Shown here piece after piece: positions 25,348-35,155 of a stretch of 64,000 bases of DNA. A model generated the notes under the pieces. That model saw only the letters and a list, made by a program, of their open reading frames with translations, made no database searches and had not been told where the DNA came from. The translations under genes and the position numbers were made by a program. This DNA comes from Callipepla californica brunnescens (lineage: Eukaryota; Chordata; Aves; Galliformes; Odontophoridae). The stretch spans positions 18,655,152-18,719,151 of the forward strand of contig JALIRH010000007.1 of assembly GCA_023055505.1 (NCBI GenBank), written 5' to 3'. Each line of letters begins with the position of its first letter. Positions within the stretch are counted from its first letter, which is position 1.

Positions 25348-28300
25348 AAGAAGCCTCCAGCCTGCATACATTAAGATTGCTCTGCAAGAAAAAGAGCTAG
25401 TAGCTTCTTTTTTTAATTGAAAGGTAAATATCTCACACAATGCTATGATCCCAGAAGCTTAGACAGTATGGAGAAATAACTCAGGAAGAATTTGAAATCA
25501 CAAGAAGTGGCAACACAAACACATTAATAGTGTTTCTGAATTGTAAAGTACGGAAAACATTCAAACCTCTTTGTGAAGTGTATGCTGCTGAACCTGCCAA
25601 GCCCTCAAGTACTCAGAGAAAATTAATATACTCGATGAAAAAACAAACTCCTACAGAGAGCAGAGGAAGCGCAAACTAACTGAATTACTGATGTCACGTA
25701 CATCTTTCATTATACAAGGAATAATCTGAAACAACCCACAACAATAGTCCCTATTTTGGTAACGCTATCACTGAGTTACAGTGTTATTTTGATGTAGTTT
25801 TTGTGGTGCAGCACAGGCGTGTAATTCTACAACTGATTCTCAAAGAAGGGAGGGAAGAGTTAAAATAGCTACTCGTCCAAGTCTGATTTGCCACGTAGGC
25901 AATGAATATTTCTGCAGGAAATTGGCTTGTTTTCTTTTCTACAGCCGTGGCATATCTAGGTCTACCTCAGATTAGAAATATTAACCATTCCGGTTGCGAT
26001 TCCTTTGTTAGTTCAGGGAGTATCTTTAATGCCTGAGTAATCGAGGGCATCCTAAGAGCAGTTAACTCAAAGAAGCATGACAAAGAATACATGAAAAGCA
26101 GGTCTGACAAACTTAAGATAGCACTAAATGAATGTTAGTGGGACGCCACTGTGCTATCTTGTAAACTCTCCCATCTTCTTGCTGGTTAATTTTTCTGCCA
26201 CGAAGCACCACTAACAAAGACAGGCTTTAACCTACTTTATATTCATAACGATTCATGCAAATTTACCTCCTTTTGAGGCAGGGGGTCAAGTGTTTCAAGT
26301 TCATTCTACAGTGAGGAATATCTGCAGAGACTTTTGCAGTATAATAACGAGGGGTTTTGCGGAGGCGTTAAAAATACCAAGACCCACAAAAGCAGACAAA
26401 GCATTTGTGGGTGAGACCCACCTCTAGCATATAAAACTCACCACAAGGTATCTGATAAGGATCACAAGTACATCTGCAGATTTAGTATTTACCCTCCTGC
26501 TGTGTGTCTTTTTTGTTTTGTTTTAGCGCGGGGTTCAGCACTGAAGTCACTGAACAGCTCTCTGCTGGGGACAAAGACAATGTAGGCATGCACCACAAGA
26601 GCTCCGGCTCCGGCAAGGAACTTCAATATAAATTTGCTGCCGCACGTCTATTTTTCCAAATATAAGGCTTTGCTGGCTAGCAGCCAATCGTGCGGGGATT
26701 GCCAAGCGCTCTGTAGACAGAGCAATTATAATTCTCTGTGCAGTGCCACTAGACCACCTGCACATTCATGTGGGATGCAAGTCATCTTGAACCCAGCTCT
26801 CGGGAGATGAATGCTATTTGGTATCAAACTCTTCTTTGTTATCCTTTATCGTCCTAAAGGAACAGTGCTTATAATTACACCTGATGGACAACTCAGCACA
26901 CAGAAAGCCAGCAGCTGGATCTGGTGCTGTAAAATGCAGAGCCGATGCTCTGTTCATTTTCGGAGGAGAATATAAAGCAACTACACAAAGCTTCTGTTTC
27001 CACGCATCATACTTTCCCCAGCATCCTGCTGGAGCTGGAAGCGCATAATGCTTTGTGTTGATACAGATTGAGAGCACCAAATTCTGTTCTAAATAACGTT
27101 GCCAACATTTTCAAGGGAGCATATCTGTAATTTGCTACTAATCAGTTCAATCAGATTCATGAATAGAAGGCTTTACTTAAATAAAAAAAAATACATATAT
27201 GGAAAATGAAAATTTAATGATGTCACATGAGTCATCATTTTCTCTTAAGAATCAAAAGTCCATGACCAGAAATGAGGGAAAAAAGAGCTCCACCATTACT
27301 TACATGGACAGCTAGGACCAACAGCAGGTGCCTTACTCTGTCTAAACATACGTGTAAGCATCTGATATTCTTTTTGTTCTGTCCTAGCACGTAGAAATTT
27401 CCACTTATGGACTAGAAAATGTTTTAAGAGCCTGCTTTTAACCAGGTGATATACAAAAAATCACATGGTGGTTTTCTGCAAATGAATGAGTCACTTTGCA
27501 AACTTCCCTTCCAAGAGTCAAAGTGTACTTCAACACAGCGTAACAAAACCTCAACTTCTGTCCGGGCCTAATGGCAAAGTAACTTTGCATAGCAACCAAC
27601 TGTTTCCTACGGGAGGAACGAAGCCATGACAAATGCCCTGGCTCCTGGAGGGACATCTCTGTCGGCTTGCTTAGCACAGCACTCAGCATCCCGTCACGAG
27701 AACAACAGAGCGGACTTCTCAGGGTTAAAGAGAGGAGGTCTCAGTGCTAACTACACTCCGCGTGTCACCTCTTCGCAACGATGTGAAACACCAATTTGAA
27801 CATAGGGGTTTAAAACTGATTTCCCACAGAAAGCACACCACGGCAAACGTATCACATGCACACTTTTTAAAATATTGCTCATAATCGGGTCTTTTTTTTT
27901 TTTTTCTTTTAATCATAGCCAGGTATAGAAAATGTAAATGATTTAAAACACAAGATTTTAGTGCAGAACTCTCCAATGTTTTCTGCAATAGCGGGCAACG
28001 GCATGAAAGCATGGCTTCAGTGAACAGCGGGGAGCCGGGAAGGAGAAACACCAAAGCAGCGCGGAGACCGAGTGATACCCAGACGAGCATCGTTCCCCAT
28101 CTTCTCCCAGCAGTTCCGCTTCAGGAGCGCTGGGGAAGCGCTGGCGTTGGCATTTCCCGTCTGCCCGAGCCCCGGCTCCGCTCGGCAGCGCTGGGGCCGG
28201 GCGGCACTTCCCTGCCCGCAGCAGGTGAGCGAGGGCGGGCGGCAGCACCGGAGCCCTGCACCGCAGCCCTAGTGGATGGGGCAGGGCCGGGCTGGGGCCG

Positions 28301-28376
28301 CCTGCGGTCGGAGCAGCTCCGGTGGAAGCGGACAGCAGCAGCAGCGAACAGAGGGCGCGGAACGCGTCGTTTTAAG

Positions 28377-28395
28377 CACACGCACACACACACAA
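28377..28395. repeat. (CA)n simple repeat
   Basis: A short CA run followed by eight As, close to DST exon 2. Confidence 0.85.
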
Positions 28396-28552
28396 AAAAA
28401 AGCAACAGAATACGAAACAGGACAGCGTGGCTCTCGTGCAAAATGAAAAGCTTGCTACGCGGTTTCGTGACAGAAAAAGGACAACAATGAGGGCAAGCGC
28501 TCAGGCAAAGAGAACAACTTCTGACCTTGAAATTGCGCGCTAAATAAATTAC

Positions 28553-28587
28553 ATCGGAGCGAAAGTGGTGCGTTCTCATGACAGCAT
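28553..28587 (-). CDS. DST: DST a2 coding exon 2 (35-nt micro-exon)
   Basis: This is a very short exon, recognised from sequence homology and splice sites. On the minus strand TTACAG precedes ATGCTGTC, and the exon ends TCCGAT before GTAATT. Joined to the G left over from exon 1 it gives DAVMRTHHFRSD, which aligns with human DAVLRSHHFRSE as recalled. The 181 + 35 nt make exactly 72 codons, so exon 3 begins in phase 0. The intron from exon 1 is only 261 nt. The ATG inside this exon is internal and not a start. Confidence 0.88.
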
Positions 28588-28848
28588 CTGTAAGGAAGCA
28601 GAGGTCAGGGCTGCGCTCGGGCCGCCGCTCCCCGCCCCCCCCCCCCCCAACCCCATCCCTCCCTCCCCTCCCTCCGGCATTTCCCTTTCAGGCACCCCGA
28701 GAAGTTGGGCGCGAAGTTGCGCTCCGGGGGCCGCCGGCCCCTCGCCCCCTCCCGCCGCGTTACGCGGGGATGGGCGGCGACGGCGGCGGCTGCGGCAGCC
28801 CCGGGCCCTCCGCGCCGTGCCGCCGGGGCCGTTACCCGCCCCGCTCAC

Positions 28849-29029
28849 CTCGGCTCCGCGAGCGGCCCGAGAAGACGGATTTGATGGGGTGCCTGCCCTT
28901 CTGCAGCCTGCGGCGCCAGCAGCAGAAGAATAGAATGGTGGCGATGGTGCCCAGCAGCAGCAGGAGCAAGAAGAGGGCGCACTGGATGCTGTAGGGTCTC
29001 AGCAGGACCAGGAACGCCGCCGCGATCAT
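28849..29029 (-). CDS. DST: DST a2 coding exon 1: N-terminal membrane anchor
   Basis: This exon encodes the first 60 residues of dystonin a2 plus the first base of codon 61. The start codon is at 29029-29027, with G at -3 and A at +4. Residues 1-13 (MIAAAFLVLLRPY) lead into a hydrophobic span at about 14-37 rich in Leu and Ile and ending FFCC. A basic stretch follows (RRRLQKGRHPIK), then SVFSGRSRSR. A single-pass helix followed by Arg/Lys fits a membrane anchor with the long C-terminal part in the cytosol. In mammals the a2 isoform sits at the nuclear envelope, ER and Golgi region (established for the family). The exon ends CGA-G before a GTGAGC donor. Human differs at only a few positions as recalled, for example His-Arg-Lys where this copy has Arg-Arg-Arg. 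The exon lies inside a GC-rich island. Confidence 0.95.
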
Positions 29030-29307
29030 GGCTCAGCCGTGCGGCTGCCGCCGTGCGAGCGCGGCGGTGCGGGGAGCCGGGCAGCCTCTCCCCCCCGGCT
29101 GCGGGGCGGGCTTCGCTGCTGCCGGCCCTGCGCCGCTGGAGCCGGAGGGAGGAGGGGGCGGAGGAGGAGGAGCGGGCGGGCTCAGCGCTGTGACTCAGCG
29201 GCGGCGGCTGCGGTTGCGGTTGGGTTTCCCTACGCGCGGCTCTGAGAAGCGGGCACCGGCGGGGCGGGGGGGGGGGGCGTGCCCCGCATGGCGGCCGGGG
29301 GGGGGCA

Positions 29308-29341
29308 GGAGGAGGAGGAGGAGGAGGAGGAGGAGGAAGAG
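29308..29341 (+). repeat. (GGA)n triplet run in the promoter island
   Basis: About eleven GGA units stand just after a run of nine Gs (29297-29305), making a long polypurine strand between the DST start and the presumed BEND6 start. On the plus strand the run falls inside a 25-codon open frame (29288-29365) that reads Met-Ala-Ala-Gly3-Gln followed by a run of Glu. Tracts like this vary in length between individuals. Confidence 0.85.
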
Positions 29342-30057
29342 GTGCGCGGCCGGGGCGGCCGGTGACATCACGCGCGGAGCCGCTGCAGAGGGAGGCGGAA
29401 AATGGCTGCTGCCAGGTACCCCCGGGCGGGAGCGGGAGGAACGGGGCCGGGGGCCGGCGGGCCGCGGGAAAGCGGCGGGAGGAGCGGGGACCGGCAGCGG
29501 CGGGAGGAGCGGAGCGAACGCTGCTTTCAAGTGCGTTGCCGCGCTCAGAGGTGATTCCCGTGCTGAATATAGCCGTGCTGGGCGTGAGCGCCAGAGGAAG
29601 GAACGGAGAATAGAGAACGAGCGGATGCTGGAGTAACGGCGGCGTGTCCCCGCGCTGGCAGGGGTCCGGTGCGCGGGAAGGCGTGAGGGAAGGACGGGCA
29701 CGGGGGAGCGCGCCGTGCCGCCCTACAGCACAGGGGAAAAGGTGGTCTTTACGATGCAGAGATTCCTTTATCGCTGAGCGAATGGCACTGTCGCTCCTTA
29801 ATGCCAGGGAAAAACGTTTCCAGTGGGAGATTCTTGACACTGGCTGTGGCAGCCGGTAGGAGGAGGAATAACTCGACCGTTGGGTCTATGCCATTTTACC
29901 CAAGCGGTTTTGTATTATTTCACAACACGCACCGCTTGATCTCAAGAAAATAGCCTGCCATCTGACTCCGTAACGCGGGCAGTCGCGGTGTGGCGGCCTT
30001 TGATGTAAAGCTTTCCCTTCGCTCGCTGCGAGCTGACACACGCCGCGGGTCTGCGTT

Positions 30058-30071
30058 GCGTCACGTGACGC
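30058..30071. promoter_or_regulatory. Palindromic E-box GCGTCACGTGACGC
   Basis: This is a perfect 14-bp palindrome centred on CACGTG, with GTCACGTGAC inside it, the form bound by USF and MiT/TFE (CLEAR-type) bHLH factors. It lies about 1 kb to the right of the DST ATG in CG-rich sequence near the presumed BEND6 start. The motif itself is certain; binding and target gene are inference. Confidence 0.6.
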
Positions 30072-33000
30072 GGCGCTGACACCTCAGTACCGCAGTCCGC
30101 CGCAGCAGCGCGGCCTCAGTGCGGGTTACCTGGAGAGCGGGAAATGTTGCTTTTGGAGTGCATATACTTTGATGACGTGTTTCGGCATTAAAAATAAGCA
30201 ATACGCGGCGAGATTATTCCAAACAGTAATAAAGACAAATTTTAGTAATGATTCGAGGCGTAGTGTTGTGTTGGTTTTTTTTTACTGTGAACTTCTTTTC
30301 AGAATGTTTTCCAGGGAACTTTTCATAAGGCTTAAGAATGACGAACAGAGAAGAGAGGAGGAATGAGGAGAGAAGGTTAAAGCGAAGCTGTTGGCTCCCA
30401 GCTGAGATTTGACCTCAGAAGGAGAATCCCAGAGGCGAACAGGAGGAGGTGACTCAGACAAGAAGAAGTGAAAGAAGGTAACCGAGTTTTAAGGTGACTG
30501 TGGAAAGGACTGATCAGAACAGAGTTGCTGAGAGGCTCAGGCAAGTCTGACGAGGTCATACAAATTAAGAACTTAGACCCTGCAGTACGTATGGGGTTCT
30601 GTTGCTATTTCAGGGCATGCGTGATGCGGCTGTGTTTTTGCAGCGATGTGAGATGATGAGAGGCAGCATCCTGCCACGCTTGTTTCGATAGGGCCCACAG
30701 AGCAACTGAGCAGCTGCAAAGTCACAGGCAGAGCTGAAGTTTGCAGGAGGAGGCTTGGAGCAGACTTTTGCTTTAGCAACGCTGGGGGAGGAAGCAACGA
30801 CATGAGTGTGGGCAAGAGGGGAGGAGGGGAAAGGAAGGTTCTGCTTCACAGGCTTCTCTGAAAAGAAGTGACTTGCAAATATTTGCGGTGAAAAGGGACA
30901 GGATAGTACAGGAGAATGTTTTTTAGGTTGCAGTCACTCAAGCCATCTGCTTACCTATTTTAAAAAGCTGTGGGAAGCAGAGGAGCAGCAAACTGTACAT
31001 CCAAGTTCTCCACTTTAAAGAACTGAGCAGGGAATGTGATGCAGCAGCAGCTGTCTTCCTGCTGGGAAACAAGTCCGTGTTGACCTAAAATAGTTTTCCA
31101 CTCTGTCTCTCATGGAATCCTGTTCTGACTTAGCAGTCTTGCCTAGCAAGGCTGAAGGCAGGGATCCTTTCTTCCCTCCCCCTTCACCCATGTGCAGAAT
31201 TGCAATGCAGTCTGTCGAGTACAGTGTATTTCTTGAGGTTCAGCAGTTCTTAAAAAGAAACTAAGGATCATACCTGAGTACAAGGGGTTAGACTAAAAGG
31301 AGAAAACAAATTGAAACCAAACAGTTGAAAATATCGTAGCATTTCAGGTGGAGAAAGCACGCAAAGATCTGCTGACCTCCTGCAGTGTGAGTTGTGGCAC
31401 TCAAGGGCACTGAGCACTCTGAGGAGGCACCATTGCTCCTGCTGCTTCGGGCCTTGTGGACTTGATCTGACAATTGCAAGGCTCTCTGTATCAGCAAGCC
31501 AAAAGAAGGAAGACACGTGGTAAATCTGGTGATGCAGACATAAGAATAGGAGATGATGTGTGATGTGATTTCAGAAGGGTAGTGAAAGAGTAAATTTTTA
31601 GCTGAGGAACTAAGTGAAAGATCATTTCCTTTCACTCTTATGTAGATGTGCTTCAAGGACTGTGTTCCTGCTACTTAATTATATTTAAGCAAAGTATTCT
31701 GCTTAAGTGACAGCTGGTTAGAAGGATTCTCTAATCATGTTAACAAAATGTGTAGTAATTTTCTAATCAAGTAGGAACCCGGGAGCAACGCAAGTAAATG
31801 GGGAAAATATCATAGTGTGTGTATTAACAACTTCATTCAAAGGCGTAAGTGGCCTTTTTCCCCTAAAAATTGTTCTTCAGGGGTCACACACTGTCTTCGC
31901 TGTGCTCTCCAGCAGTTTAAGTATGATGTACAAATGTGTGTTGCAACAATTTCTGGTGGATGACTAAACCTTCTAAAACACATCCTTCAGCTGAAAGAAT
32001 ATCAATCTTTATCTTGATAAAACATTCCTCAATGATCTCTTATGTGAAACGATGTGTCCTAAATTCAGCAAAGCTCTTGCAAAGCTTTGTTCTGACAGAC
32101 TGGTTACATTTTTTGCTCCATACTTTGTGTGTTTGGTCAGCACATGATTGTTATTTAACTCTTGCACTGTCCTTGAAATTTAAGTAAGTATGTATTATTA
32201 TTTCAAATCGTTTGAAAAGAGAAGCCAAACTGTAAAGGTTATATGATCCACTCAGGACAAGTCGGTATCATTAAAGTGCTGCAGAATAGCCCCCAGACCT
32301 GACTGGGAAACTGTGCAGTCTGCAGGCGTTTCAGGTGATGGTGGAAAACCAAGTTCCTGCCTCCTTTATATATGCAGATGTAATTGTCCTTGTTGTATGA
32401 GCTAAAAAACCTTCTGAACTTGCTATTTTATCCCTCTGTTTCTTGGACTGGAGGTAATCACATGGCATAGGAGCCATGCAGCTGTTGACTCACAGCATAA
32501 AGCATTGCTGGGAAGATGCTGGCAAGAATTCCGTGGGCAAAAATTGACTTTGCAGATAAGCTGATTTTGAGCCTAGGTAGAAATGTATGCAAAGCTCCTA
32601 CAGCTTTTATTTATTTATTAATTTCCTATTCTGGCAGTGGTATGCCCGTGTGTCCTTGGTGAAAATCTGCTCCCTTTTCACTTTTGGCAGTGTCTAACGT
32701 AGCAGTTGTCAATCTGAATATGACATTGCATCCCAGAGGGAATTGCATTTTATTAGTATTGTGTGTATACTTGGAAGTTGTTTAAGGATTGCTTCAGACC
32801 AGTATTGGAATTTCAGCTGTTTTATTAATTTGTAAGGTAAGTTGAATTGTGAATATTAAGATGACATTTGATTTTACAGGAAGAGAAAAAATAGGTATAG
32901 TAATTTTTATTCTGTCAGGGAAATTCTCCTAAGTGCATACTCTTGGTTGCATTAATGTTACCTGAAGTAATTGGACAACGTATATTTCTCTTGTTCTAGC

Positions 33001-34685
33001 TCATGACCTTTAATAGCAATAAGGATTTTTATTTTCCTTTTTTTTTCAACTGTAGAGCATCAAGGTCCTTTCTTCCTACTGGTACGCAGTGAAACCAGAA
33101 CAAATGAGAAAGATCTTTAGAGTAAAACAGTGTCATCCACACATGACTTCTATTCCATTATCACTCACCTTTAGCCAATAAAGACATATGAATAGAGCTA
33201 GTTAACATGCCACTGGATTATTACATACTGACCAGAGATCAAGCACAGAATTTCTAGCTGCTGCTTCATTTCTATGCTCTTGTGGTTGAAGGGATAGATT
33301 ATCTGATAGTAATGCTTTGGGACAGCACAGTGAGATGCCTCCCCTTACAAACTCTCACACCAGATTACTAATGAATTTGATCACTGCACAAGTTATGTAT
33401 GGAAAGTACTTCTGATACTTTTTTATATGTCTATTCAGAATGCGTTAAGAAAATAGTACTTGACTGTTACACAGAGCGAGTGTGCAGCTTATGCTTCTTA
33501 GCACTGATTTGCATCTGATCAAACCTTCCCTAATAGCATTGTCTTTCTGTAAACATATTTAGACAAAATATGTAAATTCATTGCTTTAACCTTTATAATT
33601 TGGGAACTGTTAAGATGCATTGTGTTGAATGACCCAAACCAGATCACAGTGAAAAAGTCAAGGTGTAGATTCTGTAGAGCCATGCTGATTTGTTTCTCTT
33701 CCCAGGCGGATTACTGCATCTAAGGGTTTGGGCACACTAACTTACATGAGAACCTTCATGTGACTCTTCAAATTCCAGTGGCTTAGGTGTCTCCTGTTCA
33801 ATAAATAAACTAGTTTTTGTTGGTCTGTGCGTTGGTACATTCTACTTTGTGTGACATTTGCAAACAAGCAAGTGAAAGCAAGTATTAGTCTTTGTAGGTC
33901 AGCTGTGAAATAGCTATTGAATTAAGTAGGGGCATGGCTTTTCTGCTGCTCTGGGCTGAGGCAGAAGCACAGGGAGTTGTGATGAGAGACCCATGGAAGG
34001 CTTGTGTTTCTGAAGTAGTATGTGAAGGCCAAGCACAACACCACAGTGCATTGGCATTAGTCATCTACATTTGGGCAGCCAAGTTGCTCCCTAGATTTCC
34101 AGTGATAACAGTGATGACTTGGATGCCTGGTGCACCAGTGACGGCTAAATGCTAGTGTTGTAATCTAGAACTGAACCCCACCCTTAAAGCCCAATGGTGA
34201 TATCAGATAGCATTTTAAAATATATTTAAGTGAACGCTGTTTTTCAGCATTAGCTGAGTAAGTTGTTAGAACAAAAGTTAGGTATTCCTAGAGGTATTAA
34301 ATATATCTGCTTGATAAATTCATTATTCTTCCTTTACTGTCACTCAGAATTACACAACAGAAGTATGTGATTTGATGCAGAAATTAGACCATCTCCAGTA
34401 ACTTTCTTCAAACCTCTAATTTAAGCCGCAGTTCTGTGAAGGTCTTTGGCGCACGTGAGTGTTGATATTTTGTAGAACTTCTAGGTTTCTAAAATTGTCA
34501 GCACAAAGGGCGCTACCTTGAAAAAGAATAATTGTTTTGTTAAGTCGGTGGGCTAAACACATGGATTTTAGCAAGTGGGATGAGATACAGGCCAAATTCT
34601 GCATGTGATTTTGTGGATTCCAAATGCAACTCTGGCTTTGAAGTCAATGAGACATTCAGTGTAAATAAGGCTGGATGATGTTGCT

Positions 34686-35155
34686 TGTTCAGAGAAGGGC
34701 AACAAAACTGGTGAGGGGTCTGGAGCACAAGTCTTACGAGGAGCGGCTGAAGGAGCTGGGATTGTTTAGTTTGGGGAAAAGGAGGCTCAGAGGAGACCTC
34801 ATTGCACTCTACCACTTCCTGAAGGGAGGCTGTGGTGAGGAGGGGGTCGGCCTCTTCTCCCAGGTAACTAATGACAGGACAAGAGGGAATGGCCACAAGT
34901 TGTGCCGGGGAAGATTTAGATTAGATTTGAGGAAAAATTTTTTCTCTGAGAGAGTGGTCCGGCACTGGAATGGCCTGCCTAGGGAGGTGGTTGAGGCACC
35001 GTCCCTAGCGCTGTTCAAGAAGCGTTTAGATGAGGTGCTAAGGGATTTGATTTAGTAGCTTGGTGGGTAGGGATGGTGGTGTGAGGATGGTTGGACTAGA
35101 TGATCTTGTAGGTCCTTTCCAACCTAATGTATCTATGAATCTATGAATCTATGAA
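34686..35155 (+). mobile_element. CR1 LINE with open ORF2 C-terminus
   Basis: The C-terminal part of CR1 ORF2 stays open for 126 codons (34675-35055). It includes [40 protein letters not shown] and [20 protein letters not shown], and is followed by a 3' end of about 100 nt closing with three TCTATGAA repeats. It is 5'-truncated and not mobile, but is the least decayed copy in the window. Confidence 0.95.

Larger units (their letters stand above)
12823..28552. other. Large DST intron between a2 exons 2 and 3
   Basis: This intron is 15.7 kb. It carries six CR1 pieces (15308-16294, 17060-17391, 18438-19000, 19851-19941, 23671-23770, 25252-25347), a TA/CA-type repeat at 21294-21319, a small hairpin at 21158-21176 and a compact mixed-composition block at about 26540-26830 that may be a conserved noncoding element. 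It ends in GC-rich sequence at 28040-28370 next to exon 2. The open frames inside look like chance frames. Stretches such as 13000-15300, 20000-23600 and 25350-26500 show nothing I can name. Confidence 0.7.
1..29100 (-). other. DST: 5' part of the DST (dystonin) gene, a2 isoform
   Basis: This is the span of the minus-strand DST gene inside the window. Three coding exons are supported; together they encode 135 residues that match, from memory, the first three coding exons of human dystonin isoform 2 (BPAG1-a2) with no phase break. The next exons (Ser-rich linker, then the two calponin-homology actin-binding domains) were looked for on the minus strand below 12634 and not found, so the window ends inside an intron. 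The right edge is the assumed 5' UTR start just above the ATG; the true start site cannot be seen. DST is a giant spectraplakin that links actin, microtubules and intermediate filaments. Confidence 0.9.
28560..30180. promoter_or_regulatory. GC-rich island: shared DST a2 / BEND6 promoter region
   Basis: From about 28560 to 29550 the sequence is strongly GC-rich with frequent CG dinucleotides, flanked by AT-rich DNA; a second CG-rich patch lies near 29970-30130. The DST a2 ATG (29029, minus strand) lies inside. In human, DST and BEND6 start within a few hundred bases of each other in opposite directions (recalled), so BEND6 probably also starts here. Visible motifs include TGACTCAGC (AP-1/NF-E2 type) at 29191-29199, YY1-like ATGGC cores at 29288 and 29403, the palindrome GCGTCACGTGACGC at 30058-30071, and TGACGTG at 30173-30179. 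No TATA box is obvious. The BEND6 role is inferred from synteny. Confidence 0.65.

Noticed and set aside
27725..28090. 121-codon minus-strand frame with a signal-peptide-like start
   Set aside because: The hydrophobic start (MLVWVSLGLRAALVFLL) is followed by a Lys run from a poly-T tract and no recognisable domain; a chance frame in the DST intron.
28011..28490. 159-codon plus-strand open frame beside DST exon 2
   Set aside because: It arises from CG-rich sequence and a CA repeat (Thr-His run), has no protein-like features, and overlaps the DST locus on the other strand.
29028..29636. 202-codon plus-strand frame opposite the DST start
   Set aside because: Gly/Arg-rich GC artefact; it lies antisense to the DST 5' end. 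Its region may be transcribed as a BEND6 leader, but there is no sign of a real protein.
28845..29840. 331-codon minus-strand frame over the promoter island
   Set aside because: It overlaps the true DST exon 1 in another frame, and its Pro/Arg/Ala bias is what GC-rich DNA gives in any frame.
33934..34155. 73-codon plus-strand frame in the BEND6 intron
   Set aside because: No homology, no flanking splice signals that fit BEND6, and no conserved pattern.
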